Source: Cucumis sativus (Eukaryota; Streptophyta; Magnoliopsida; Cucurbitales; Cucurbitaceae). From it: a stretch of 64,000 nt of DNA. Positions 1-13,665 of this stretch are shown here, one piece after another. Numbering within the stretch: position 1 is the first letter of the stretch; every line of letters begins with the position of its first letter. Under the pieces are notes generated by a model. It saw only the letters and a list, made by a program, of their open reading frames with translations. It was not told the origin of the DNA and did no database searches. The stretch covers positions 26,152,075-26,216,074 of the forward strand of contig NC_026658.2 in the NCBI RefSeq assembly GCF_000004075.3, read 5' to 3'. The position numbers and the translations under genes are program-made.

Positions 1-54
1 GCCTTCCACACTATTTATTAAACAAAGCACGCACAAATGTCCTTATTTACTGAC

Positions 55-3000
55 CAATAGCAATGGCAAGGTTGATCAATGCTGTCCTCCATATATTGAG
101 GTATTGCTCAAAAAACATGTAAAATACAGAGTATGGAAAGATCTCTATCTGCAAATGACAAGGAGGGTAAGTTCAAGATTAAGCTAATGCAACAGAAGCA
201 AGTAGTTCAAAGAAAGAATTAAGGTTAAATAGTGTTCAAAAGCAGTTCGTCCCTGAATTCAATCAAATGTTGAAATCAAGTGAAAGGCAAAATTATTGGT
301 TCAAAATAACATGATAAGAAAGAGAATCAAACTAAAATTGTAGTTGAAAATTTTACCTTCAAAGAATCAGAAAGCCTCGAACTCAATTCTTGAGCAGCCC
401 TCATTGAATTAATATAGTCAACCTGATAATTTTTTAATATTTACAAAAATCAAGAACATTTTTCTAAAACAAGAATTATATTCTTTACATACAACTATCT
501 AAATCACAATTAGTAACCGACCACACCACACCTGCTTATTCAGGGGAGTATGGTATGTTCTGAAAGAGGATGCTTGAATAACACCATTTTCATAGTCTAG
601 TGAATAAAAAATAAAAACGAAAGTGTTAGATTAAGGTAGTAAGAAATATTCCACTCTGAGTTAGCATATTATTGTCCAATAATGCAATAGAAGGAATTCA
701 ATCCTGCAAACCTTTCAGATCAACACTGCTGGTGTATGCCCCATGACCTCCTTTAGCACAATCAGCAGAAGGTAGAGCACTAAGGAACCATGGCAATTTC
801 TCCTTAAATTGGGCAGTAGATGGCCTACCACCATTTAGATCCGAATGAAGAAAGCACTGCATAATTCCTAAGCATTAATATTTACAAATTTTAGGATGAA
901 ATTAGCACCCATGACTCAGGATTGGCTGCTAATTTAGCAAAATACTGAAAAGCAACCAAGGAGAAGTTATTTGTTATCTGTAATCCAACTTAAAGGGAGT
1001 CGTTACCGTTGTACAATCTTTGCATACTCCATTCAGACCACAAGAACCACCACCACCGCTTGAAGTACAGCAAGGGGGCTGAAAAAGACTAAATTCAGTA
1101 AATTTAAGAAGATAACGTACAGGGCACAGAAACTACCAACAATTCTCAAAATTTTCAAAAAATAATGAACCAACTATTATCACCTCACCAATATATCTTA
1201 TAATTGGTAAAATATAAAACAACCACGTAGTTACAAGTAAAATGAACTTCAAAGGGTAAAATCATTGCATCAGAAAGAAGAGAAATAAAGATAAAACCAA
1301 ATATAGAAAACCAAACCAATTGTGGAATCAACAATAGTTTGCAGCTATGCCATGATGTTATTTCACAAGAAATTTTTCAAAGGAACCACATGACCTGATC
1401 ATCAGGGGGGCAATAGCTCCCATTTGTGAACTTCCGACAACATCCAAATGCTTCGGGAGATATCCACACAAGATAATCATCAAGCCATGAAGCAGCTGGT
1501 TTGGCAATGAAACTTGACTCTGGTATTAGTGAAGCTTTTGCAATCTACAGGAAAGAGGAAAAAATAAAGACATAAAAATCCTTGGTTTGAAAAAAATAAT
1601 GTGACATAAGCCATAATAAAACAGCAAAAAATTTGGAGCACATAAAAAATATTGGAAAAGACATACATTTTCCTGTGAAAATGAAATGGCGATAGACATA
1701 CCTCATTTAAAAGAGAGTCTGAGTCACATTGACTGATGGAGCATAATTGGTTTGTCTGTCTTGATTCTGAGCTGAGCATAGTAAGAGAATATCAGCATGG
1801 CAACAAGAGAGAGAGAGAGAGTATATGAAAACAGTCCATCCTCGATATTACCACTTTTGTATTACAAAGGCTTGTACTATGATAGTTACCATGTTGTAGA
1901 GAATCCATATAAAATATATATTACGGTTCATCACAAAATGGTAAAGGACTATATCATGAAAATAGGTTGGCACAGTATATTTATTTAGAGTTGAAAGGAA
2001 ACCATACTTTTGAGACATTAAGTGAAAAGAATACCTTCAATAACTGACAAATTAAAAAATAATTCCACTAACGTTTATTTTCCTTAGAATGTAACAAAAT
2101 AAAATGAATTTTTTTTATTAAATATCACTTGAAGATATAAACTTCGTCATAAAGTTCTACGCCTGGTAAATTTTAAATTCTGAGACAAAATATAATGTGA
2201 CAGCCAAAGATAGCAAATAAGGGTAGGCGTAGGAACAATATGCTAACAAAAATGGTAAAAGGCCCCATGTTCTTTCAACACTTCAACTTCTAAAAATTGC
2301 AGAATCTATACTATAAAGTGCAACATAGGGAGCCATAAAGTCCATAAAATATGAATGTGAACAAGAATAATACTTGGTCCCGACCAACACTAAATGTTAT
2401 AAACTAACTACAAGATAGAGTGCAGAACCTAAACCATTAAACACCACGGAGAGCCATATAAATCCGTCAAACATGAATGTATACAAGAAAAATAATTGGT
2501 CCCAATCAGTTATAAGTATTATAAACTAACCACAAGATAGAGTACGTAATTCTTGTACAGTTTTACCTGTAATTGTAGTTCTTTACAACGAAATATACCG
2601 GTGGACCTATTCTGAGATGTTCAGAGATGTTATTGAAGTACCCCTGCATTAAAAGTAGAAGCAGCTTTTACATGACAGGCAAATAAATAGTGAAATAAGT
2701 GGTTTCGGGATGTAACTATAAGACAAAAAGGCATCCCTTCAAAATATATAATAAAACGAATAAAAATAAAAAACCTGAAGATAAGAATCTTTGGGTAGCA
2801 CAATCTTTTGTTCCAAACCAGCTTCAATTCTGGTGCACAAAGCCTGTGAATTTGGAATAAAGGAAAATTAACATCACATATAAACAACATGGTCGGGGAA
2901 ACTAATAGCTAGACAACAGATCGAGAACTTACTATGCTTGCCAATGTGAACCCAACAAAGATGGATATGACTATTATTTTGACTATCCAGATGCTAAGTG

Positions 3001-6000
3001 CTGGTGCATGGATCTCCTGGATAGATAAAAAATGGAGCGTGAAATAGAAAACAGAACAATAATGAAATGTCAAATGTTATGCAAAAGTTGACATTAGGAA
3101 AAGATAAATACTTCAAATTAACTGACAGTGTAAGAGGACAACTCCAACGAGAAGCTTGAACATTTACATAAACTTTCATGAATTATATCCATATTTAGGT
3201 TTAGAGTATGATTGGAACGAATGAGCCAAAAACAAAACAACTTTTAAATCAAGAACAAAAGAAATGGCATTGTCTAGATTCAAAGTAGAAATCAAGCTCC
3301 CAAAAAGAGAAATCAACTTTTATTTATTTATTTATTTTCCTTCTAAATATCCCACAGTTCCCTTGGACACAAGTGGAATTTCTCTGATTAAAATTTTAAT
3401 AAGTTAATATAAAATACCGGTGGATTGAGCTTCAGAAAGAAGAGAAAAGAATTTGTATTACAATTAGAAAGTTACCTTCATGTATCGAGCTAACAAGCCA
3501 GGATTCTTCTGAGTGATACCTAAATAATATTCAACAAGACAAGGCATCATCGCGAATTGCATCAATAAATCAGAACAAACGTATTTAAAAAGAAAAGTAG
3601 AACAAGATATAAGAAGTGTGAAAATACTACCTTTATCACTGCCAGCATATCTTGAGCTCTTAATACAAGGAAAGCAGTCCACTCTCTTATCCTCCGTTCT
3701 TAGAAAATCAAATACTATTAAAGCAACAAAAGCTGTAACTTGAAGCAGGAAGTCCAGAAGAACGGCTAATGCTGTATAAGAAAATGAAAATGGTGATTGG
3801 AGAACTATGCCTGTCTCAATTAAGAAAATGAAAATGCTATATAAGAATCCTTGAGGGCTTTCCAATGGATAAAAACTCAAACCTGCAAACATGGAAAAAA
3901 CACGACATGCTGGCATAGGAATGAAACTTCCAACTGCAAATGCAAGAACCTCAGATAAACTTGCTAGTGTTATGGATGGTCCAACTTCTACAAGTGCATT
4001 ACTAATTCGTCCTTCCAAAGGCAATTCTACTGACTGCCGTTTAACAGCATGTACCAATATACACATATTATCCACCCCAACCTGATATTTAGATGAGAAA
4101 ATTTATTAGAAATGAAAGATAAAAAGGACTTCACAAAAGAGTGCATCAATAGTTATGGTTTTGACAATAGATCCAAGATACCATCAAGATTTAAGAAGAC
4201 ATTAGCCAATCAGTATTCAGTGGATATACATTTTGAGAAAGATATATATTATACAAGGCAATAATAGGTTATCATGCTTAAAAAGACAGATTCAGCTTGT
4301 TCACTTCAAACAAAATTGTGATAAAATGCATAGAAATCTTGGGTATATAGAGCTCACTGTAAGACATATTCTCGTCCCAAAAATTTAAATTTCGAAATAC
4401 TTGCCAATAGCATGTGAACGTGTTGACAAGTAACATGACAATCTCATTCTTCAGCCAAACCAACATATTCTAAGGTTTAAAGTTTGAACAAAGTTCTAGG
4501 TTATACAAATAACAACCCACTCCCTATATGAGTACCCAGACAGAAGAACAAGTATGAAGCAACAAAAAGTGTAATCTTAGAAAATATGGTAGATAGTATT
4601 GACCCAGTTTCCACTGGGCATACAAAAAAGGACACAGAAGTTCATCAGATTTGCACAATATGTTGAACTGATATGATCATCTGTGCACGAAGTCCAACAA
4701 AACAGAATCAGGAGTGCAACGACGGGAAAAGAAAGAACTTACTGCCAGAACAAGGAAAGGAATGACTTCCATAATGATTAGAGTAGATTTAACTCCAATT
4801 GCACTGAAAAAACCTACTGATGCAAGAACAGACAACATGACAAGTACAACTCCAGAGAGACCAAGTAACACCTGTTCATAGAAGAGAAACATAAGCTACT
4901 AATCCAGAAATTCCAACGCTTGGGAGAAAACATCTGTGAGTTAGAGAATAATCTGACCAAAGAGGAAAAGAAAATAAAAGATGAATGGCCAAAGTAGAAT
5001 TAAATTAAGTTCTAAGAGCGCCCATTGCATACCTTTGATGAAACGTAAAAAGTAGATAAATGTGGTCTATCACCCAAAGTAAGAGATATGTAAGCAAACA
5101 TCACAAGATAGCTTATCTGCAGATAAATTACGTAAACAGGGTGAATAGACAATTAGAAGGAAAATTGGCATGATGGAAAGTGACCTCCACACTAAATAAA
5201 ATAAAATAAAATAAAAAGTACAATGCAAGTATCTGGAGAAAATTACCATAAATAAGGACAGAGAATAAAAATTTAACTGAACTATACAAAAGTTTATCTC
5301 TAGAAAAGAACTAACCAAGATCGTGATGACATCAGCAGTACTCTCTCTTTTTAATTCTTCTTCAATGGAGCTTTCCGAAGAAAAAGAAAGCGTCAAATTT
5401 TGAGATTGCGTCATTGTCAATAACTCAGCCTATCACAAAAGTAGATTAATATTGAGAAATTCCATTCAATCCTGGGAAGGACAGACACCATAAAATTATA
5501 TCAAATTATAAACAAATGAAGGAAGACACTACATCCAAACAACTGGATCCCCAGAGTTATAGAGCCTAGGATTAAGAGGAACGAGGTTAGTAAGAAAAGT
5601 AGGAAAGTTGAAAGCAAACGTTTGGAAGTACAGTAGATTGAGATTCATTGGGCTGTGAATGTAAATGGTTCTCGTTCTATGGGAGGAGAAACTTGTAAGA
5701 ATTGATTTTTTATTTTCTTATTATTATTAGAAAAGTAATAATTTTTCATTAATAAAAATATGGAAAATGGACAAATTTTGTTTAATCTATTACTTCATAA
5801 TTATAATTACATCACATATTTTCATCTTTAATACCCATAATCTTATTGTATTATTTGTTTAAATTATTGAAGTATGAGTAAATTTTTAAAAAATAAATAA
5901 TTGGTTATTTTTAAGAAAATTATTTCATGATGATTGAATGGGGAGGAACTAAATGCCAAAGATTAACTTCGTTCATCCCAAACTCAGGTTGGGATTAGAA

Positions 6001-9000
6001 AACTAAGGATGATTAAACCCACAGCCCAAAACTCAACTCCGAACACCACCTTAAGAACGAAGAAAAAAGAAGATTGTTTTTTAGGTAAAGCTACAAAGAA
6101 ATTTCAACTTGAGGCAGTTTTTCACACATGGAAGTCACAAAAAATGAAAAGAGCACATTTTCACATATGTCACAATGAAAGTAAGTATAACAAGATAGTA
6201 CAATTTAAAGAAAGTAAAAGCCACAGCCAACCTTAGCCAACTGAATGAAGGCTTTCTCCCAAGCCACAGCTGGTCCAGATTCATTCCCTTCTTTATTAAT
6301 AGCATTGTTTACTGGGTAAGTTATTAAGAATGCAGAAGCCTGTCTTGAAAAACTATGGTCAGATAACTAAGGAGATTAATTTGTTCAATTTAGATTACCA
6401 ACTAACAAGCATAGTAAATTACTTCTGAATAATTGTTCCCAGAGAATCCACCTAATGCGGTGCTTGGATCAAGTGGAGCTTCAAATGCACTCCTGCAACT
6501 GTCTGCAGAGGAATAGTGCTGAAATAAAAAACAATAACAAGAAAATAAAAGATTGTCATATGGGCAAATGGGAGAAGACAGTACAAAAGATATTCATTTT
6601 ACTCTTTTTTTTTAAGGAAACAAATCATTCTACTCTAATAAGTCACAAGAACTTTACTTTAAAAAACAAATACTTTTTTCTTTTTTGAAGGAAACAAACC
6701 GTTTAAACGCCTCATGCATTTTAATTCTCTACTGTCTAACAATCAAAATCAGATCAGAAAACCAAACAATATATACCTGAAAACAATATTCAAGATGATC
6801 GACTCCTCCATAGTTATCAACATTTTCTGGATTCATTTGGAAATACTGTCAAATAGAGTGGATACTTCAGTAATAAATAGTAAAATTACGCTCTATAACC
6901 TAAAACCACAAGATTGATGATCTAGTAAAAGATAAGAAATATTTCGATTGAAATATTTCAGTGGACGTGTGTTTGTTTTTATAAGATTAAATCAAAAAAG
7001 CAATCCAGAATATCCACCTGCAGGACACTCTGGGTGGCACATTCCTGATCCAGTGGCTTCATACAAATGTCACTTAGAGATATACTTCTACCAGAATAAT
7101 TAGCTCGAATACCATCTATCTGTAAAAGTTGACAAGTGGAGAAGAAATTCTGAGAATGACACCATCAAATGTAAATATTACATTTAAACTACGGGAAGAA
7201 ATATCCTAATTAAGACAGTCTAATCCCATAATAAAGAAACCAATCCCGAAGTGTTATTCTAGTCACAAAAATACCTTCTTTTGTATGTCAAACAATAACT
7301 TAACATTGTTATCATTCAATATACTTGGCGGCTTTCCATGCACGGAATCTGGAACTGTGGCTATTATAATCTATACAAGAAATATGACATTAGAAGTTTC
7401 TGAAGTCAATATCTTCTGTAGCCCAACTTCATAACAGATATGATAATCCATTAATTAAAATGATTTTAATAGTTTGCAGAATTATCAAACAATAGTCTCC
7501 ACCTGTTCAATCCTATAAAAAGGGGCTAGATGTGAATCAAAAAATTCCTTCTCCTGGGATGCTTTGCTTCCTGGTCCTACCCATAGCTGAAACAAATGCA
7601 GAAATCATCAAGAGGCCAACAACTGACATTGGGCTAGAAGTATAAAATAATTAGTACAAGGAAGGATTTGAGGTGGTTATAATTCAAAAACCTTCATGAA
7701 CAGATTGCAAACAACATGAAGTCAAGCACAATAGCACATTCTATTATAAAAGGCAATTAAAACTTTCTTCACTGAATTATATAATAAATGTTGTAACTTC
7801 GGAAAAGTTACCTAGAATCTGACTAGAATCAGGACCATCATAATCAGTTAACAGAAAGGGGTACCCAGTGTTAGCAGTCAACTCAACCATAACAAGGAAG
7901 ACTAAAAACAATCAAACAAATAGTAATAAAGAGATGAAGATATTCCGCCACTAAACTCTCCATATCATGAGTGACCCCTCTGTTGCCCTCATGCAGCTAA
8001 GCAACACTGGCTGCTGATTAGCAAGATGACACTGATTCACACATTTCTAAACACAACCAAGTAAATTACTATGGTCCACATGTTTGCATCTTTTTGACCA
8101 AAATTGTCACACCATTTGCTTATCAGAGTCGCATCTACCCATCAATGAATAAATACACATATACATAGATATACTACGTGCATGAATTCAAAGAAAAGCA
8201 ACAAATGGATGGTCCTAAAAAGAAAGAGGGAACTGAATACACACATGCATGCAAATGCGTCGGGATGATGAGAGAGAGAGAGAGAGAGAGCCTCAAGAAA
8301 AGAACGGATTAATTTTTTTTAAAAAAAAAAACAGCACTTCAACTGATTGAAACAGGACTTTTCCTTGTCAATCATTTGAAGCTGATATGAACCATACTAT
8401 ACCTTATCAGGCCTTGTCTCCACCTTGAAACGAAGGAGACCTATACACAGAAGTAGAACAATGGCCAGTGATGAAATCAACACCAATGTCGGATTTCTGG
8501 CCACCCATGTTCCATATTTCCTGTGAAGATACGTGAATGAATAAAAATAAGTCGTAAATATGTTTTTTACATCTGTACTAGTATAGCAGCAACATTTAGT
8601 ACCTGTAAAAATTGGACATGTATCCCTGAACAACTGAAAGCTGAATCCTACTTCTGATTTGAGGAGCATCTTCAAGCATCTGAGTATATGAATAGTGGAC
8701 AGAAAAACAAAACAAGGAAAGCCTTCAGTCAAGCAAATAGCAAAATTAATGTTAATTTACAGCTAAAATATCTGGTAGAAATCAAAGACAAAAAATGACT
8801 GAAAGCAGCATGAGCCACACAAATATTAGCAAAGAAATTGCTTATAGGCCAATCGATCAGGATAATTCACAAGAATGATAGAAATGTGAAGCATAATAAT
8901 ATTACCTATTAGCGACATATTACCAACATGAAGAGCAGAAGGGTTAATGGCAAACTAAACTAAGATGATTCACTAAGTTAACTGAAGATGTCATTACAGA

Positions 9001-12000
9001 AATATCTACTTTGACCTACGAACCTGCATTGGCAAACTTTCATCCTTTTTCCGAGTAGCAGAATGGAGACTGCCCCCATCCATGATATTTGGCATTGTTT
9101 TAGTTCCCGAAGAAGGGCTCTTTTGGGATTTGCGATAAAACAAACTCCATCCAAGAAAAGCAGAGGCAATTATAATGTACAGGATACACAGAGTGAAGTC
9201 AACACATTTAACCTGTAGCAGTTAGAAAAATAAATCTTTAAATACAAAATGCAAAACTAACACACATAAAGAACAAGATGGCCAACTTGTGAGGTGTTTT
9301 CTCACCTTGAGAGACCCAATTTTAACTGAACAAGAATTTTTTCTATGGAAAACGGGGGTTGCAGTGCTACTGCAGACCGGTGCTGAAGGGCAATCACCAC
9401 AGGAACATCCCAGTGAAGTATCTCCACAAGAATAAGCAGATGCATTCATATGCTTCATTCCGGATGACACAGACATCGTAGGTGGAAATCCAATGGCATA
9501 TGGTGAACCAGGCAAGCCAGGGCCAGCTTGTTTACCGATAAAAGCAAACCACTCTGCCCGCAATCATACCAATGTTCAAATTTTAGAAGGAAAAGAGAAC
9601 ACAATAAAACTAGCTTCATAAGTATATTAAGAGACAATGCATTCCAAAAAAAAATCACAACAGGCAAAGGTTTAGAAACCTCTTTTCTTCTTACCCTTCA
9701 ATACTTTCCTCCGATTCCTCCACTCCACAGAAAACTATTACAAAAATACTTTCTACCTTTTGTTAAAATAAATTTTCTGATTTGAGTACGTAAAAAATGT
9801 GATTTAACTCCACACAATCAGGTTGTCATGGTATAAGTTTGTCCAGCAACCAAATAGTGAATGAGTGTGCGCATACATGCATGAGAGGAAGAGAGGGTGT
9901 TAACCTTTAAAATTTTTAGCATCGGCACCAATAAATTGCATGGCTCGAGTGTTCATTGTACCATATTTTACATCTTTGCAGGACTCATATAGCCCTTCAC
10001 CAAAAGCATCAGCTACATAATAATCAATGGCATCAACTGTAAGGCTGTTATTAACCTAAAAACAAAGACAAGCCATTAAGATTCAACGTGGTCCTCTAAC
10101 TGCTCTAGCATTCAGCTAAAATAAGGGGAGAAAATCATAAAAGCGGTCAGCATTGCGAAAGAGCATGCAGAGATAATACATGGAAATTCAGAGCAAATGC
10201 AACAAAAATGCACAGTGATTCCAGATACATGCATTTATTTGAGCTGTAATTTGTGCAGCAAAATAGGAATTTACTTCCATAGAAACTCTAATCTCAAGAA
10301 AGAATAATCAGCTTACAATTTATTGACAGAGACTGCTGGGAAAAAAGGGAAAAGGACTGGAACTTGCTTGCATACAAGCTCAAATCTTTAGTAGAAAGAT
10401 CATATGACAGTTTGCTGAAAACTAAACTGGAATATTGAAATGACAGTTCAATAAAGAGAACAAACGTCACTTGTCATCGTTTATATTAAAAAGAAGTGAA
10501 CTACATCACAACCTTGTTTTTCCAAACATCTACATGTAATTACTTGGTAAGTAAGTGCTTTAATGAGTTTCTACGCATGTTAAGAATAAAGAGAGACATT
10601 CCACCTGAAGAGCAACTAACATATGCCCTCTAGAAGGTTCATCATTGCTCAGAAGTGATGGAAACACAGTACACAAACACATGAATATCTTAACAAATAC
10701 TATTTAATAGCGAATTGCATAATTATGCAAGTGTTATAAGAAGAAAGCGTTCTAACCTTTAAAACAGAAGTTACATTTATGAATAAGCTCTGATTTGGAG
10801 AACAGGTAAGCTCACAGAACAGGTTCAAAAAGTTCCTTAAGCATGCTGGACAACCTACAAGAAATGGAATAGCCTGCATAAAATACACAAGTCATATTAT
10901 GGGCCAAATATTTGAAGTACTTTCATCAAAAGAAGAATGAGAAATCAGAAGGCTAATTCATTGCACAAAATGTAAGGCATTGCACATTCCAATGTTAAAA
11001 AAATAATGAGAACAGGAATAACAAAAATCAAAAGGTTAATTCTTCCGTGCAGGAGAAATAACACCCAGACAAAGGCTGTAATATGCATTGTTGGCATTCA
11101 AGAATACAGGGGCATGCAATTTAATAAAGAAGCAATATGCATCAATTTTGCAAGAAAATTTTTCATAAAAATTTTTATGATGCATTTTTCGACCCGCTAT
11201 CAGTGTGCAATAAATAACTATGAGATTATGTAAGGCAGTTTTGGTAACACAAGTCAGTTAGAGATCTCACTTGCATAACTTGTGATCGTAGGGTGTCAAA
11301 TTGTTGTTCTGTGCAACAAACATTGCCGGTAATAGTTGGACATAGACTTTGGATCTTCGATGATAGAAGATTATCTGGCTGGGAACACAATAGTTTGTGA
11401 TCATAAAGAAAAAAACAAGCGAGCAAAACCAAACATTAAAATTTGATGGTAACAGAATGGCCAAACAGCAAATTCTGCATATTTTATTTTAAAATCACCA
11501 ATATTAATAACGTGTGGGTAGTCCAACAATAGGAAATCAAAAGTGTACCTGCACAGATGGGGCACCCGTAGGACAGTTCAGCGCTTTACCATCAGGTCGC
11601 TTTGCACAGATGCCATACATTACACAATATCCTTCGGAGTGTTTTTCCCTTCAAAGGCAGAAAAAGTATGCATTATTTGCGAGTTCAAGCAAAAAATAAA
11701 GCAAAAATTATCTTAAAAATTTATGATTAAAAAAAGTAATAAAATGAACAGATTCAAGCTACCTTATACACAGCAATAAATGATTCACAATATAGGAAAT
11801 TAGACGTGTAGCCTGAGAAATAACTATTCTAATGAAATGTAGAATGGTCAACCAAAATGGACTGCATACCCGGATGTCCCATTCGTAGATAACTGCAACC
11901 CTGTATTAGACATCTCTGCATACACTAGGACAAAACATAGAACCTGCACATATCTCGACTTTTAGTAAGAAATGATGGTCAGTGATCGTTTCTATAAATT

Positions 12001-12392
12001 ACACGATGAAGCGAAGTTCTAAAACAGAACCCGAATACCATAAGAAAAGCATTAGCAAATGGTAGGTACAAGTACAACGCTAGACAATTTACACTCTTAT
12101 TTCAATGGAAGCCACACATGATTGCAGATGAAAGTTATTCACGAGTCTGGGAATTAACTTTTAAACCACTCAAAATGCTCATTCGGTTAAACATTTTCGG
12201 ATACGTGATCAACCTCAGAGTCCTGTAAAGCAGAGCCGGAGAATTTAACCTGTCCCCTAAATGTTTTCGATATAAAATCCATTTCCAAGCTCCTCCAAAC
12301 TCCTCATATTCTTTTGCCGAATACGGACAGCTAAATAAAAATTGAGAAAGAGAAAGAGAAACTAAAAAGATGAACAGTACTAAACAGCACAT
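55..12392 (-). CDS. NPC1: NPC1-like (Niemann-Pick C1) sterol/lipid transporter, 3' end cut by window edge
   Basis: Membrane protein of the NPC1/Patched family, which moves sterols and lipids at endosomal or vacuolar membranes. Thirty-one exons join in phase (about 1,111 codons); the remainder lies left of base 55. Exon order: 12325-12392, 11549-11648, 11271-11378, 10757-10873, 9905-10055, 9306-9553, 9024-9212, 8603-8679, 8403-8520, 7503-7586, 7275-7370, 7018-7119, 6777-6845, 6423-6518, 6232-6339, 5316-5429, 5033-5116, 4743-4871, 3883-4081, 3631-3771, 3476-3519, 2933-3016, 2775-2843, 2567-2643, 1702-1771, 1395-1544, 1007-1078, 712-856, 532-596, 357-422, 55-148. Seen: a hydrophobic signal peptide, then the Cys-rich N-terminal domain ([23 protein letters not shown]), a transmembrane hinge ([19 protein letters not shown]), and the sterol-sensing domain ([20 protein letters not shown]). 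The 12392 start gives an in-phase first exon, but another ATG at 12618 (MRIRLGFILS) means the 5' end is less certain than the rest. Confidence 0.93.
8270..8290. repeat. (GA)n microsatellite in an NPC1 intron
   Basis: Twenty-one bases of pure GA dinucleotide inside the intron between NPC1 exons 9 and 10. It lies just before a T/A homopolymer stretch near 8310-8332. Likely length-polymorphic; no function is apparent. Confidence 0.9.
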
Positions 12393-12830
12393 ATTGAGGA
12401 CTCGGAATGCTCATTTTGGAACAGTCATACAGCAAGCAATCACAGAAACACGGTATGAAGAAGACAGAACCACAGAGAAGAGGTCACCAAGTCCCAGTGT
12501 ACAGAGAACATAGAAACGGAAGAAAAGAAAAGAGATTCAAGAACAAAAAACGTAACAGCAACAGAATTCATGCCTGGAGGAGATAAATTGAGAGGATAAA
12601 CCCTAAACGGATCCTCATTGTGGAGGAGATGAGAGGTGGTGTAGGAAAAAGAGCAGAACCGCCAGAGAAGTAAAGCGGGAGTGAAAAGGGGGCCACAGAA
12701 GTTGTGTGATAGTCAACACAGACGTATTTATAGTTACTGAGTTCAAAGAAGGATATCTCCAACTCCAAGTGTTGGCGCTGGCAGCAGCTTACGCGGGTGA
12801 GGGGCAAATAAAATCGGCGTAGCGAATTAA
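12393..12830 (-). promoter_or_regulatory. NPC1 5' leader and promoter region
   Basis: Sequence upstream of the chosen NPC1 start. It is less AT-rich than the DNA beyond 12830. It holds an alternative ATG at 12618 whose short reading frame stops after 16 codons, so it may be a leader ORF or an unrecognised first exon. No clear TATA box was assigned. Confidence 0.4.
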
Positions 12831-13429
12831 ATAATGTGATTATTTACGTAAATGCCCCTGCTTTCGGTTTGATTGTCAAGCGGGCCCGCTTGACAATGAT
12901 TTCTGTGTTCTATAATTTGGAGCCAATCTGAGGGTACTTCAGTAAATGCGCTTTGTAACTTAAACGGCCACCTTTACCACGCTAAACGACAGGACTCAAC
13001 CTTTAATTCTTTTTCATTCTCTATTCGCACCATAAAGTTTGAAATCATAAATTTATGCTTCCAATTTCTAAGATAGATCTTTGAGATAATTTTACTAATC
13101 GTTTTTTTTTTTTTTTTTACAATTTTCTCACATTTTCTTTCCCTTCATCTCGATTTTATATCATCCCATTTTGATGTTGCATCTTCTCTGTCGTTGCTAA
13201 CCATAATGCAATAGTATGTCATTTGAAAATTAAAAGTATAAACAGAACATAAAAATATATAAACAACATAGGTCAAAACAGTTTTTTGATCCAAAAATTT
13301 TATTCCAATGTTATCGAATCACTTGTGTACTTCTCCAAAAATTTTATAAACCACACTTTCTGGTAAGCTTGGTTGGGGGGAAATCAACTACTTCAACCAC
13401 TCAAACTTAGAGTGCGATGGTAATTTTGT

Positions 13430-13665
13430 TTTTCTTTCTATATTTATAAAATATTATTTTTAAAAATAGCAAAATAAATTAAAATATTTATAAGTCATAC
13501 TAAATTTTTTTATTCTCCTGATGATGGCTGGTGATATGTTTTTATTATTAAATATCGTTAGTTATCAAATGTTTATTATTGATGGAATCTGAAATTTTGT
13601 TATAGCTTATAAATATTTTGTCAAATTTGTTATTTTTGACAATTCTATATTTATAGATATATGTT
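13430..13665. repeat. AT-rich dispersed repeat copy 1
   Basis: The phrase 'aaaatagcaaaataaatt' followed by 'aaaatatttataa', and later 'gttatagcttataaatattttg', recurs in diverged form at about 51715-51835 and 60975-61125. The family looks like a short non-autonomous element or AT-rich dispersed repeat. Ends and target duplications were not resolved. Confidence 0.5.
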